Assembly: GCF_001547995.1 (NCBI RefSeq) | Contig: NZ_AP014690.1 | Span: 62,001-126,000, forward strand | Source of the DNA: Asaia bogorensis NBRC 16594 | GTDB lineage: Bacteria; Pseudomonadota; Alphaproteobacteria; Acetobacterales; Acetobacteraceae | Direction of reading: 5' to 3' | Length of the DNA stretch: 64,000 nt | Shown: positions 52,349 through 62,141 of the stretch, piece by piece | Layout of the letters: each line of letters starts with the position of its first letter | How positions within the stretch are numbered: position 1 is the stretch's first letter | Notes under the pieces: model-generated | What the model was told of the DNA's origin: nothing | Database searches by the model: none | The model's input: the letters and a program-made list of their open reading frames with translations, nothing else | Made by a program: the position numbers and the translations under genes

Positions 52349-53617
52349 TCAGGCGGAGAGACGATGCGGATTGGAGGGATGGTCAAGCCAAGTCATCTCG
52401 CCGTCAACAGGCTGCGGTGTCATGGTGATGCAATCATCCACCGGGCAGACATGGGCGCAGAGATTGCAGCCCACACATTCGTCCTCGATCACGCTGTATT
52501 CGCGACGGTTCGCCCCGGTGCTTTTGGCGATGGCCTGATGCGAGGTGTCCTCACAGGCGATATGGCACAGGCCGCACCCCACGCAGCTTTCCTGATCGAT
52601 CTGCGCGATGGTGCGGAACTTCATGTTGAGCTGGTTCCAGGGCACGAAGCGCGATACGGCCCGCCCGCTCAGATCGGGCAGGGTCGCGTAATCCTTGCTG
52701 TCCATCCAGTTCGAGAGCCCGTCGATCATGTCCTCGACGATACGGAATCCGTAATGCATGGCCGCCGTGCAAACCTGAAGCGCACTCGACCCCATGGCGA
52801 GGAATTCGGCGGAGTCCCGCCAGTTGCTGATGCCCCCCATGCCCGAAATGGGTATTCCCGCCATTTCGGGATCACGGGCAATCTCGCCGATCATGCGCAG
52901 GGCGATGGGCTTGACCGCCGGGCCGCAATAGCCACCATGCGTGCCCTTGCCCCCCACGACCGGCATGGGGGCCATGGCATCCAGATCGACCCCAATGACC
53001 GACTGGATGGTGTTGATGAGCGACACCGCATCGGCACCGCCACGACGGGCGGCGCGTGCGGGCATGAGGATATTGGTGACATTGGGGGTCAGTTTGACGA
53101 TGACCGGCATGCGCGTGTTCTGCTTGCACCAGCGCGTGACCATCTCGACATATTCAGGCACCTGCCCCACGGCAGAGCCCATATTGCGCTCGGACATGCC
53201 ATGCGGACAGCCGAAATTCAGCTCGATTCCGTCTGCCCCCGTTTCCTCGATAAGCGGCAGAATGGCCTTCCAGCGATGCTCCTCGCACGGCACCATAAGG
53301 CTGACAATGAGCGCCCGGTCCGGGAAATCACGCTTCACGCGCTTGATCTCGGCGATGTTGGTCGCCAGCGGCCTATCGGAAATAAGCTCGATATTATTGA
53401 GCCCCATAAGGCGCTTGCCCTCGAACTGAAGGGCGCCGTAACGCGAACTGAGATTGACCACCGGCGGGTCTTCTCCCAGCGTTTTCCAGACCACGCCGCC
53501 CCATCCGGCCTCATAGGCGCGACGAACATTATATTCCTTGTCGGTGGGCGGGGCAGAGGCCAGCCAGAACGGATTGGGTGAGGTGATGCCGGCGAAACTG
53601 GTGCGCAGATCGGCCAT
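52349..53617 (-). CDS. preA: NAD-dependent dihydropyrimidine dehydrogenase subunit PreA
   Basis: A 422-residue subunit. An FMN-binding TIM barrel of dihydroorotate dehydrogenase type (SFAGITSPNPFWLASAPPT, ELNFGCPHGMSER, VKLTPNVTN) is followed by two ferredoxin-type 4Fe-4S motifs (CVGCGLCHIACE and CVGCNLCAHVCPVDDC). With PreT it reduces uracil and thymine using NADH. It starts two bases after the preT stop in reading order, in a tight operon. Confidence 0.95.
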   Translation of the reverse strand: MADLRTSFAGITSPNPFWLASAPPTDKEYNVRRAYEAGWGGVVWKTLGEDPPVVNLSSRYGALQFEGKRLMGLNNIELISDRPLATNIAEIKRVKRDFPDRALIVSLMVPCEEHRWKAILPLIEETGADGIELNFGCPHGMSERNMGSAVGQVPEYVEMVTRWCKQNTRMPVIVKLTPNVTNILMPARAARRGGADAVSLINTIQSVIGVDLDAMAPMPVVGGKGTHGGYCGPAVKPIALRMIGEIARDPEMAGIPISGMGGISNWRDSAEFLAMGSSALQVCTAAMHYGFRIVEDMIDGLSNWMDSKDYATLPDLSGRAVSRFVPWNQLNMKFRTIAQIDQESCVGCGLCHIACEDTSHQAIAKSTGANRREYSVIEDECVGCNLCAHVCPVDDCITMTPQPVDGEMTWLDHPSNPHRLSA

Positions 53618-53619
53618 AA

Positions 53620-54990
53620 TCAGAGAGCTCCTGTGCCGGAGAGGGAAAGATCGTCAGGAATCAGGTCGCTGTGAATGGCCTGTGCTGCCTCGCGCCCGTC
53701 GCGTACGGCAGCCACGGTGAGGTCTTCACCCGCTGTGCAGTCGCCGCCAGCATAGACGCCAGCCAGTGTGGTGCGGCCTTTTTCGTCCACCACAAGGCGG
53801 CCATTCTCGATCAGGATCTGATCCTGCAAAACCGGGTCAGGGACAAAAACCTGCCCGATGGCCTTGAGCACCATATCCGCGGCAATCGTGAAATCGACAG
53901 GGGGCGTGGCGGGGCCTGTCGACGCCTCTGCGGCTGCGTCAGTGCGTCTGAATGTCACGCCGGTGAGGGCGCCATTGTCGAATTCCAGCCGGGTCGGTGC
54001 GGCCCAGAGCCGGAGCGTGACCCCGTTGGTCTGCGCCCAGTCGCGCTCGACGTCCGTGGCCGACATGGTGGGCTCACCCCGACGATAAACCAGCGTGACT
54101 TCTTCGGCGCCGAGGCGTTTCGCCTGTACGGCGGCATCGATGGCCGTGTTGCCTCCACCGATCACGACGACACGGCGCCCGACCTGCACCGAGGCCAGCG
54201 GGTGGGAGCGCAGATGTTCGATGAATGCCACGGCATCCCTGACGCCAGGCATGGTCTCGCCGGGAAGGCCAAGGGCCCGCACCCCGGACAGGCCGATCGC
54301 CAGAAAGACGGCATCGTAATCCTGTCGCAACGTGGCGAGGTGGATCGTTTCGCCCAGAATGGCCCGCCCCTGATAATGAATACCGCCGATTGCCATCAGG
54401 AAATCGATTTCCTTCTGGGCAAAATCGTCCGCCAGCTTGTAGGCGGCAACACCATATTCATTTAGGCCGCCTGCCTTTTCGTGCCGGTCGAACAGCGTCA
54501 CCTCATGACCGTGCATGGCCAGACGATGAGCACAGGCGAGACCCGCAGGACCCGCACCCACGATGGCGATATGTCGCCCCGTCGGGGTGGCGCGTGTGAA
54601 AGGGTGCGTGTCCTGGGCCATCTGCCAGTCTGTGGCGTAGCGCTGCAGGGCGCCGATACGAACAGGTTTATGGGTTTCGATGGCGGTGTGCACACATTTC
54701 TGTTCGCACAGGATCTCGGTCGGGCAGACGCGGGCGCAGGAGCCTCCAAGGATGTTTGATTGCAGGATGGTCCTGGCCGCACCGGCCGTGTTCCGCGAGG
54801 CAATGGCCTTGATGAAACGCGGAATGTCGATATCGGTCGGACAGGCCTCGATACAGGGCGCGTCATAACAATAGAAACATCGATCGGCTTCCAGCGCTGC
54901 CTGTTCGGGGGTCAGTCCCGGATGGGCATCCGCGAAATTTCGCGCCAGAATATCTTGGGGCAGGCGACCACAGGCAATATCAGGGCGCAT
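53620..54990 (-). CDS. preT: NAD-dependent dihydropyrimidine dehydrogenase subunit PreT
   Basis: A 456-residue flavoprotein. An N-terminal Fe-S region (CPTDIDIPRFI, GSCARVCPTEILCEQKCV) precedes a two-dinucleotide domain with GAGPAGLACAHRLAMHGHEVTLFD and GGGNTAIDAAVQ. It passes electrons from NADH to PreA. It is first in the preT-preA-amidohydrolase operon. A RutR-like site lies about 72 bases upstream of its ATG. Confidence 0.95.
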   Translation of the reverse strand: MRPDIACGRLPQDILARNFADAHPGLTPEQAALEADRCFYCYDAPCIEACPTDIDIPRFIKAIASRNTAGAARTILQSNILGGSCARVCPTEILCEQKCVHTAIETHKPVRIGALQRYATDWQMAQDTHPFTRATPTGRHIAIVGAGPAGLACAHRLAMHGHEVTLFDRHEKAGGLNEYGVAAYKLADDFAQKEIDFLMAIGGIHYQGRAILGETIHLATLRQDYDAVFLAIGLSGVRALGLPGETMPGVRDAVAFIEHLRSHPLASVQVGRRVVVIGGGNTAIDAAVQAKRLGAEEVTLVYRRGEPTMSATDVERDWAQTNGVTLRLWAAPTRLEFDNGALTGVTFRRTDAAAEASTGPATPPVDFTIAADMVLKAIGQVFVPDPVLQDQILIENGRLVVDEKGRTTLAGVYAGGDCTAGEDLTVAAVRDGREAAQAIHSDLIPDDLSLSGTGAL

Positions 54991-55061
54991 GGGAGAATCC
55001 GGTTCTATTTGTTCCGTAAAACGAACGTTACGGTCGGGATGATGCGCACTGCAAGTAAAAT

Positions 55062-55077
55062 CTGACCATATGTTCAG
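55062..55077. promoter_or_regulatory. RutR-like operator upstream of preT
   Basis: CTGACCATATGTTCAG matches the RutR consensus TTGACCANNTGGTCAA at 11 of 14 defined bases and is also a fair inverted repeat. Its position suits repression of preTA. The remaining gap up to 55364 shows no gene I would support. Confidence 0.68.
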
Positions 55078-55364
55078 ATATCTTGTGCCTGAGGATTTCT
55101 GACTGATCCCGATGCAGGGCGCGGCAGTCAGAACAGTAGGGGCAAGGAAACATGTCGCACACCTATCTGTTCCGATATCGATACATAATCCGTGCTAGCA
55201 AGGGGGATGCCGGGGGAAGTGTGTCGCTTGCGCGATGCCGTGACGGCAAAGAAGTGAACATTTTTGCATCTGGCCCAGAAAGCGTTACCGGATTGGAACG
55301 CCCCTCCCGCAGGCGCTATAGGGTGAAGCGCTGGTCACGACTGAGCAAAGAGTGGGGATAAACG

Positions 55365-56060
55365 ATGAGAATGATCGGGCTTCTGGGCGGTATGAGCTGG
55401 GAGAGCTCGGCCATGTATTATCGTCTGCTCAATGAAGGTGTGCGTGACAGGCTCGGTCCTGCCTCGTCTGCACGCTGTCTTTTGTGGTCATTCGACTTCG
55501 CCGAGATCAAGGATCTCCAGCATCGTGGCGCATGGGATGTCCTGACCGAGCGTCTGATTGAGGCGGCGCGCCATCTGGAGAAGGCGGGAGCGGATGATCT
55601 GGTGATCTGTACGAACACCATGCACTGCGTGGCGGATGCGGTGCAGGCGCAACTATCGATTCCCATCCTGCATATCGCTGACGCCACCGGCGAACAGATC
55701 AGGCAGAGCGGTCTTCGTCGTATCGGGCTGTTAGGCACGCGGTTCACTATGGAGCAGGATTTCTACAGGAAGCGACTGACCGAGCGTTATGGTCTGGAGG
55801 TGATCATTCCTGAAGAACGGGACCGCTCGGACGTGCATCGTATCATCTATGAAGAACTCGTGGCCGGGCAGATCAACCCGTCATCCCGCGCGCTTTATCG
55901 TGCCATCATGGCCCGTCTTGTCGCGTCGGGCGCTGAGGCGATCATTCTGGGATGCACGGAAATCATGCTGCTTGTCGGGGCTGAGGATTGCACGGTGCCG
56001 CTTTTCGATACGACAGCCCTGCATGTTCAGGCCACCCTCGAAAAGGCATTGTCCGATTGA
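55365..56060 (+). CDS. Aspartate/glutamate racemase family protein
   Basis: A 231-residue two-cysteine racemase. GLLGGMSWESSAMYYR, ICTNTMH (Cys82) and ILGCTEI (Cys197) are the family's substrate and catalytic segments. Similar proteins (YgeA, RacX) racemise varied amino acids, so the substrate is uncertain. It is transcribed away from preT and shows no link to a wall operon. Confidence 0.9.
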   Translation: MRMIGLLGGMSWESSAMYYRLLNEGVRDRLGPASSARCLLWSFDFAEIKDLQHRGAWDVLTERLIEAARHLEKAGADDLVICTNTMHCVADAVQAQLSIPILHIADATGEQIRQSGLRRIGLLGTRFTMEQDFYRKRLTERYGLEVIIPEERDRSDVHRIIYEELVAGQINPSSRALYRAIMARLVASGAEAIILGCTEIMLLVGAEDCTVPLFDTTALHVQATLEKALSD

Positions 56061-56306
56061 TGAGATGTCCGGAAATGTATGGAAAATGGCTGTCCCCTGA
56101 GGGGGGAGGCTGAGCGCGCGTCATTAACGCACCATCACAGCGATTAAGGGCTATCGCCGGGTAGGCTGGTGGTCTGCCGTGGTCCTTGGCGTAGCGAACG
56201 TCATTGTGAAGCGGGCTGTCACAATATGTTGCGAAAAAGCAACGACGGCCAGTATTTTTCGTTATCGTTGCGTTATAGATACCAAACCGGAAAAATTTCC
56301 TTACGG

Positions 56307-56333
56307 TATGTTTCGTTATTTTTACGAAACATA
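56307..56333. promoter_or_regulatory. 10-bp inverted repeat upstream of the TonB receptor
   Basis: TATGTTTCGT and ACGAAACATA are perfect arms around TATTTTT, ending 18 bases before the start codon and just upstream of the ribosome site. It may be an operator or an RNA stem affecting translation. It does not match a Fur box. Confidence 0.6.
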
Positions 56334-56351
56334 TTCACGGGGAGTCTCACG

Positions 56352-59300
56352 ATGGTGCGCCGGGTAACATTGCCTTATCGTCACAGGGGCCTGCGGCAGA
56401 GCACATTGATGGTTGCCCTGTTCTGCACAGTGTTTGCTGCGCCGGCAGAGGGCCTTGCCCAGACCATCGCTCAGGGGGCGGGAACCGCGCACAAGAAGAC
56501 CACCGCGCGTCGGTCATCTCACGCGACGAAAAAACCCGCTCATGCAACGGCCAAGGCGACATCCTCGAAGGTGGGCGTGGCGGCAGGGAGCGCTGGTGGC
56601 AGCGCAGCGGTAACCGGTGCAGGCACGGCACCGCAAAACGGCGCGTCGAGTGCTGCCGCCCAGCCTGCCCTGCCTTTCTCAAGTGGCGTGGAAACGGCGG
56701 ATTCCTCGCCGCAGAAAGAGACCATCATCGTAACCGGCACGCGCCTGTCGCAATCGCGCCTGACGAATGTCATGGCAGGATCGACCCTGGGTGGGGAACA
56801 GATCCGACGTCGGGGATATTACGATCTCGGTACGGCCCTTCTGCGTGAAAATCCGGCAATCAGCCAGGGTGGGAATTCCACCATCGGTAACCAGGGCAGC
56901 TTCGGGGCGGGTCAGTCCTTTATCGGCCTCCTCAATCTGGGCGCCCAGCGTACGCTGACCCTGATCGATGGCATGCGTATGGGCGGTGGCGCGACAGCCT
57001 CGATCTATGGTGCTGGTTCGGGCTCGCAGGTGGATGTGAGCACGATTCCGACCTCGCTCATCAAGGGTATCGATACGCGCCTCGGCGGCGCGGGCGCGGC
57101 CTATGGTGCCGACGCCGTGGCGGGCGTGATGAACTATACGCTCGATGACCACTTCACCGGTGTCGATTTCAATGCCCAGGGTAACTGGTCGCAAAAGCTC
57201 GATGCACCGGGTGAGAAACTGACCTTCAAGGCAGGCCGCAATTTCGACCATGACAAGGGCGGCATGGTCTTTGATGTGGAATATCGCAACCAGGGCGGTA
57301 TGGTCGCCAATGACCGGCCTGATGTGTTCGGGCGTGACGCGGTGCTCTATCATCGCGTACCACTCGGGCAGAGCTCGCCCTACACCTATGTTCTGGGTGC
57401 TGGCTCACGGTTCATCCAGAACTCTGTGACCGGTATTCCCATGATCACAGGTGATTATGGGAATCTCCCGGTCTATGCGGGGTCTGCTGGCGCCGCGCTG
57501 GCCGGTCAGGCCAATAACGCCGTGGCCAATGCCGCCAATATGCCGCTCATGTTCAGCCAGAATGGCCAGTCGCTCATTCCCCTTCAGGCAAATGCCTATC
57601 TCAAGGGAGACACCACGCACGGCATAGGCGGGAACGGTATCGCCCTGCAGGACTACAATCAGCTGATCGCCCCCAATGACAAGCTGAACCTGACGCTGCT
57701 TGGGCATTACGACATCACCCGGCACATCCATGCTACATGGCAGGGTTGGTATGCCCGTGGCAGCGCCGAGAGTCAGGTGGGTCAGGGCACATGGAGCACG
57801 ACCCAGTTCGACAATCCCCTGACGCTCAATACGGCGGGCCCGATGAGCAGCAGCTATTACACCAACGATGTCGTCAATGGCGCCTATGCGCTGAGCACGA
57901 GCAATCCCTATCTGACCAGCGCCGAGCAGCAGACGATAAAGAATGCCCTCGCTGCCAATGGTCAGCCGACAGACACCTTCTATCTGAACCGTCTGAATCA
58001 GGACCTCGACGCGGGCCTCTATCGCACGAAGGTGCAGATGTATCGCTTCCAGGGCGGGCTTGCCGGTGATTTCAATGCAGTGGGGCGAAAGTTCGACTGG
58101 AAAGTGCGTGGTGAATACACGCGCTACATGAACGATACCTGGACGCCCTCCATCGTCATTCCCAACCTCGTCAATGCTCTCAACGCCGTGCGTGATTCCA
58201 GCGGCAATATCGTGTGCGCTTCGGGCTATCAGAATGCACCCATCGCCACGCGCAGTTCGACTTGTGAACCACTCAATCCATTCGGCTATAACCAGATGAC
58301 GCCGGGCGCACGTGACTATGTCATTTCAGATGCCCATTCGCGCAACAACAATACCCAGCGCGATATCCAGGCCGAACTGAGTTCAACGGTGTTCCGCCTG
58401 CCCGCAGGCGATATCCGGTGGGATCTGGGCTATGAGCATCGCCGCGAAGGGTATCATTTCGATCCGGGCGCGTTCTTCCGCGGCTGGCCGCAGGGTGATG
58501 GCACGTATCAGCAATACGGCAACAGCACGGCTATTCCGCCCACAGGCGGCGCGTATCATACGCATGAAGCCTTCGGCGAGCTGGACGTGCCTTTCGTCTC
58601 GCCGACCATGAACGTGCCGGGTATCTATAACCTGTCGGCCACAGCCAATGGGCGCTTCATCAATAACAGCATGACCGGCAATTACTGGACCTACATGTTC
58701 GGCGGTGCCTGGTGGCCGACCGAGGATTTCGGCCTGAGCGGCAATTATGCCCAGTCAGTGCGTAATCCCTCCGTGACGGAACTGTTTTCGCCCCGCTCCA
58801 CCGATTACGAATCAGGCGTTGATCCGTGCTCCGACGCAGGTGTCGGTTCCGGACCCAACCCGGCCATTCGTGCAGCAAACTGCGCCAAGGCAGGCATCAC
58901 CCAGCCCTTCACCTCCAACTTCAATTTCTACACCATTCCGGGCAGCGCAGGCGGCAACAGCAACCTCAAGAACGAAACCTCAAAGAGCTATACGGGCAGC
59001 CTCGAATTCCGGCCGCATTTCGTGCGTGGCCTCGACATGAAGGCGTCTTTTGTGGACGTGAAGGTGAAAAACGCCATTACCTCACTGGGCGCGCAGGATC
59101 TGATGAATGCCTGCTATGACTCGTCCAGCTACCCGTCCAATGCCTTCTGCAACACCTTCACACGTGATTCCTCCGGTCAGCTTTCGACCTTCAGCGCAGG
59201 CTATTACAACATTGCCAGCTATGAGACGCAGGCTTTGCAGGCAACCTTCGACTACTACGCTCCCCTGTCGCGTTTCGGGCTGGGCGACGGTGCCGGTGAA

Positions 59301-59705
59301 ATCGATCTGAGCGGCAACTACGTTCACTATCTCAAGAGCCAGAACACCTATCTGGGCAGCACCTATTTCCTCTCGGGAACGACAGATGCACCCAACGACA
59401 ACTTCACGCTCAACCTGAACTACATGCGCGGTCCGTTCTCGGCCCAGTGGCAGACGCTCTGGTATGGGCCGACCCAGTACGCAGTGCAGGTGCCGGCCAC
59501 GCGTTATCAGGATAACAAGCGTCCTTCATTCGCCTATTTCAATCTCTCCCTGGCGTATGAAATCACCAAGAATCTCGCGGCTAATTTCGTCATCAACAAC
59601 ATCACCGATGCCCTGCCGAAGGACCCGGGCATCTATGATACCAACCGTTATTACGAGGCCTTTATCGGACGCAGCTTCCAGCTCAATATCGGCGTGCATT
59701 TCTGA
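56352..59705 (+). CDS. TonB-dependent outer-membrane receptor
   Basis: A 1117-residue receptor. A signal peptide ends near AEGLAQT; a Lys/Ala/Thr-rich, probably disordered segment follows (about 40-110); a TonB box-like ETIIVTGTRL is at about residue 122; then the plug domain with GGEQIRRRGYYDLGTALLRENPAIS, and a 22-strand barrel with the C-terminal Phe (IGVHF). Large insertions with paired Cys suggest long extracellular loops. It may import a siderophore or carbohydrate; neighbours give no clue. GGGGAGTCTCACG precedes the ATG. Confidence 0.93.
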   Translation: MVRRVTLPYRHRGLRQSTLMVALFCTVFAAPAEGLAQTIAQGAGTAHKKTTARRSSHATKKPAHATAKATSSKVGVAAGSAGGSAAVTGAGTAPQNGASSAAAQPALPFSSGVETADSSPQKETIIVTGTRLSQSRLTNVMAGSTLGGEQIRRRGYYDLGTALLRENPAISQGGNSTIGNQGSFGAGQSFIGLLNLGAQRTLTLIDGMRMGGGATASIYGAGSGSQVDVSTIPTSLIKGIDTRLGGAGAAYGADAVAGVMNYTLDDHFTGVDFNAQGNWSQKLDAPGEKLTFKAGRNFDHDKGGMVFDVEYRNQGGMVANDRPDVFGRDAVLYHRVPLGQSSPYTYVLGAGSRFIQNSVTGIPMITGDYGNLPVYAGSAGAALAGQANNAVANAANMPLMFSQNGQSLIPLQANAYLKGDTTHGIGGNGIALQDYNQLIAPNDKLNLTLLGHYDITRHIHATWQGWYARGSAESQVGQGTWSTTQFDNPLTLNTAGPMSSSYYTNDVVNGAYALSTSNPYLTSAEQQTIKNALAANGQPTDTFYLNRLNQDLDAGLYRTKVQMYRFQGGLAGDFNAVGRKFDWKVRGEYTRYMNDTWTPSIVIPNLVNALNAVRDSSGNIVCASGYQNAPIATRSSTCEPLNPFGYNQMTPGARDYVISDAHSRNNNTQRDIQAELSSTVFRLPAGDIRWDLGYEHRREGYHFDPGAFFRGWPQGDGTYQQYGNSTAIPPTGGAYHTHEAFGELDVPFVSPTMNVPGIYNLSATANGRFINNSMTGNYWTYMFGGAWWPTEDFGLSGNYAQSVRNPSVTELFSPRSTDYESGVDPCSDAGVGSGPNPAIRAANCAKAGITQPFTSNFNFYTIPGSAGGNSNLKNETSKSYTGSLEFRPHFVRGLDMKASFVDVKVKNAITSLGAQDLMNACYDSSSYPSNAFCNTFTRDSSGQLSTFSAGYYNIASYETQALQATFDYYAPLSRFGLGDGAGEIDLSGNYVHYLKSQNTYLGSTYFLSGTTDAPNDNFTLNLNYMRGPFSAQWQTLWYGPTQYAVQVPATRYQDNKRPSFAYFNLSLAYEITKNLAANFVINNITDALPKDPGIYDTNRYYEAFIGRSFQLNIGVHF

Positions 59706-59715
59706 TGCAACCGCA

Positions 59716-59742
59716 CCCCTCTGCAAAAGCAGAGGGGTTTTT
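59716..59742 (+). terminator. Rho-independent terminator after the TonB receptor
   Basis: CCCCTCTGC and GCAGAGGGG with an AAAA loop, followed by five T. Complete and stable. Confidence 0.93.
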
Positions 59743-59758
59743 CAACGCCTCTCCCCCG

Positions 59759-60985
59759 ATGGTCCTGAAAGAGGCGCGGCACAGGGAAAACCTTTTGCCT
59801 TGCAGGAGCGTTGCCTGTTGCGGCCTCATTTTCAGGATCATCTGTCTCTTGCGCCCATTCATTTTCGGTACGCTTTTCGTCGTTGTCATTCTGAACTGGC
59901 TCTGGCCGCTTCCTCTGGCACTTCCCGTCAAACTGGCTGCGATCATCCTGATCGTTGGAGCGGCGCTCTTTCACCAGTGGAGCCGTCTCTCTTCCGGCTC
60001 TGTCTTTGCGCCGGAAATGCCGCGCCCTGTGGTCATCCTGTTCAACTGGGCGTTTGGCGCCCTGATGTTCGTGACCGTCGGGCAAATCATGGTCGATATT
60101 GTCGCGGCTCTGGTGGCATTGGTGCAGTGGCATGGCATCGTGATCGGCACGATCCCGCGCGTCGCAATCGGTGGGCTTGCTGCCTTGCTGTCGGCGTTGG
60201 GGGTGTGGAATGCCGTGCGTGTACCGCCGGTCAGGCATGAGACAGTCAGCATCAAGGGGCTTGCGCCTGCTTTTGATGGCTATCGCATTGCCCAGCTGAC
60301 CGATCTGCACATCACCCAGGTTTTCCCGCGTCGCTGGGCCGAGGAGGTGGTGTCACGCACCAATGCCATCGGGGCAGATCTGATCGTCGTAACCGGAGAT
60401 TTTATCGATGGATCGGTGGCCATGCGCCGCGACGATGTTGCCCCGCTTGCGCAGCTTGCGGCCCCTGACGGGCTGATGGCCTGTCCGGGCAACCATGAGT
60501 ATTTTTTCGATTATCGCGAGTGGATGCAGCATATCGGCACGCTCGGCTTTCACATGCTGCTCAACACGCATCGGCTCATCACCCGTAACGGCGCGTCGCT
60601 GGTGGTTGCGGGTGTTACAGATCACTCCGCGGCCAGTCATGGTGAGGCCAAGCCCAATCTGGCGGCGGCGCTGGCAGGACGTCCTGAAGGCGCGCCTGTC
60701 ATTCTGCTCGATCATCAGCCCGGCGGTGCGCGTGAGGCCGCGGCTCAGGGCGTGGCGCTTCAGCTTTCGGGTCATACGCATGGCGGGATGATCTATGGTC
60801 TCGACCGCATGGTGGCGCGTGGCAATAACGGCTTTGTTTCCCGCCGCTACGAAATTGGTGCCATGACGCTTTACGTGAGCAATGGTACCGGTATCTGGCC
60901 CGGCTTCGCACTTCGTCTTGGCAGACCCTCCGAAATTACCTGCTTTCACCTCAAATCCGCCCGATCGCTGGCGCGAAAAGGGTAG
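59759..60985 (+). CDS. Membrane-anchored metallophosphoesterase
   Basis: About 408 residues. Three or four membrane segments cover about residues 20-140. The phosphoesterase domain contains LTDLHITQ, VVTGDFIDG, CPGNHEYFFDYREW and LSGHTHGGM, all metal-binding elements of calcineurin-like enzymes. Similar proteins (YkuE/YaeI type) act on lipids or nucleotides outside the cell. The start is uncertain: the ATG at 59759 lacks a ribosome site, and later starts are possible. Confidence 0.87.
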   Translation: MVLKEARHRENLLPCRSVACCGLIFRIICLLRPFIFGTLFVVVILNWLWPLPLALPVKLAAIILIVGAALFHQWSRLSSGSVFAPEMPRPVVILFNWAFGALMFVTVGQIMVDIVAALVALVQWHGIVIGTIPRVAIGGLAALLSALGVWNAVRVPPVRHETVSIKGLAPAFDGYRIAQLTDLHITQVFPRRWAEEVVSRTNAIGADLIVVTGDFIDGSVAMRRDDVAPLAQLAAPDGLMACPGNHEYFFDYREWMQHIGTLGFHMLLNTHRLITRNGASLVVAGVTDHSAASHGEAKPNLAAALAGRPEGAPVILLDHQPGGAREAAAQGVALQLSGHTHGGMIYGLDRMVARGNNGFVSRRYEIGAMTLYVSNGTGIWPGFALRLGRPSEITCFHLKSARSLARKG

Positions 60986-61160
60986 GGCGCGTCACAGTCT
61001 AGAAGGCTATGGCCCTGCTGTAGGCACGGCCGCATGAAGCTGCTACGTCCCGCAGCAATAAAGGCGGTTGTGATAACCGTGCGGCCAGTCAGGGTGCAGG
61101 CCGGGGATATCGTGCCTCGGCGATGAAGCAGCACGTGCCGACAATAGACAGGGGAAGAGG

Positions 61161-62045
61161 ATGGGCCGTTATTGCGTTACGGTAACGTGCGAGGCACGTC
61201 GTGGAATTGTGGCTGTAATCTCGGGGTATCTCGCGGGAAAAGACTGCAATATCCGCGATAGCTCACAGTTCGACGATATCGAATCGAACCGGTTTTTCAT
61301 GAGAACCAGTTTTCTGGCCGAGGCGAATACGAGCCTTGAGGAATTGCAGCGCGATTTCGCCCCGATCGCCGCGCAATACGGCATGACCGCCACCTTCCAT
61401 GACGAGAATGAGCGGCTGAATGTCGTGATCATGGTGTCACGGTTCGGCCATTGCCTGAACGATCTGCTCTATCGCACCCGTATCGGGGCCCTGCCGATCA
61501 ATATCGTTGCGGTAATTTCCAATCATCTGGATTTCCAGAAGCTGGTGGTCAACCACGACATACCCTTCCACTACATTCGGGTGACGAAAGAAAACAAACC
61601 CGAGGCCGAAGCGCAGCAGCTTGCTATCATTCGCGACAGCGGGGCGCAGCTTGTGGTGCTGGCGCGCTATATGCAGGTTCTGTCTGATGAGATGTGTCAG
61701 GCCCTGTCAGGGCGCACGATCAACATCCATCACTCCTTCCTGCCCAGTTTCAAGGGCGCTCATCCCTACCATCAGGCTCATGCGCGTGGCGTCAAGCTGA
61801 TCGGTGCGACCGCGCATTATGTCACGGCGGAACTCGATGAGGGGCCGATCATCGAGCAGGATATCATTCGCGTATCGCACAACCAGTCACCTGAAGACTA
61901 CGTCACGCTGGGACGTGATGTGGAAAGTCAGGTTCTGGCACGCGCAATCCATGCCCATGCCCACAGGCGTGTGTTTCTCAACGGCCGCAGCACGGTGGTC
62001 TTTCCCGCAAGCCCGGGATCCTTTGCCTCGTCACGTAACGGCTGA
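61161..62045 (+). CDS. purU: Formyltetrahydrofolate deformylase
   Basis: A 294-residue enzyme releasing formate and THF from 10-formyl-THF. An N-terminal ACT domain (about 1-75, TVTCEARRGIVAVISGYLAGKDCNI) precedes a formyltransferase-like hydrolase domain with NIHHSFLPSFKGAHPYHQA and GATAHYVTAELDEGPII, which hold the Asn, His and Asp of the active site. It faces a cluster of one-carbon genes on the other strand. GGGGAAGAGG precedes the ATG. Confidence 0.95.
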   Translation: MGRYCVTVTCEARRGIVAVISGYLAGKDCNIRDSSQFDDIESNRFFMRTSFLAEANTSLEELQRDFAPIAAQYGMTATFHDENERLNVVIMVSRFGHCLNDLLYRTRIGALPINIVAVISNHLDFQKLVVNHDIPFHYIRVTKENKPEAEAQQLAIIRDSGAQLVVLARYMQVLSDEMCQALSGRTINIHHSFLPSFKGAHPYHQAHARGVKLIGATAHYVTAELDEGPIIEQDIIRVSHNQSPEDYVTLGRDVESQVLARAIHAHAHRRVFLNGRSTVVFPASPGSFASSRNG

Positions 62046-62141
62046 ACCAGACAGCGCCCCTGTTGCATGGGATCGCTGTCAGAGGCGATCACCGGGCGAT
62101 GGTCATGGCGGTTTTGCGATCCATCACCCTTTGCCGATGCG

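Noticed and set aside
51079-53581. Long plus-strand open frames opposite the amidohydrolase and preA
   Set aside because: High GC makes long antisense frames; the minus-strand proteins have full catalytic motifs, and the plus-strand products are rich in His, Arg and Gly without pattern.
55152-55361. Possible 69-residue gene upstream of the racemase
   Set aside because: No ribosome site, biased basic composition, no pattern; more likely untranslated leader.
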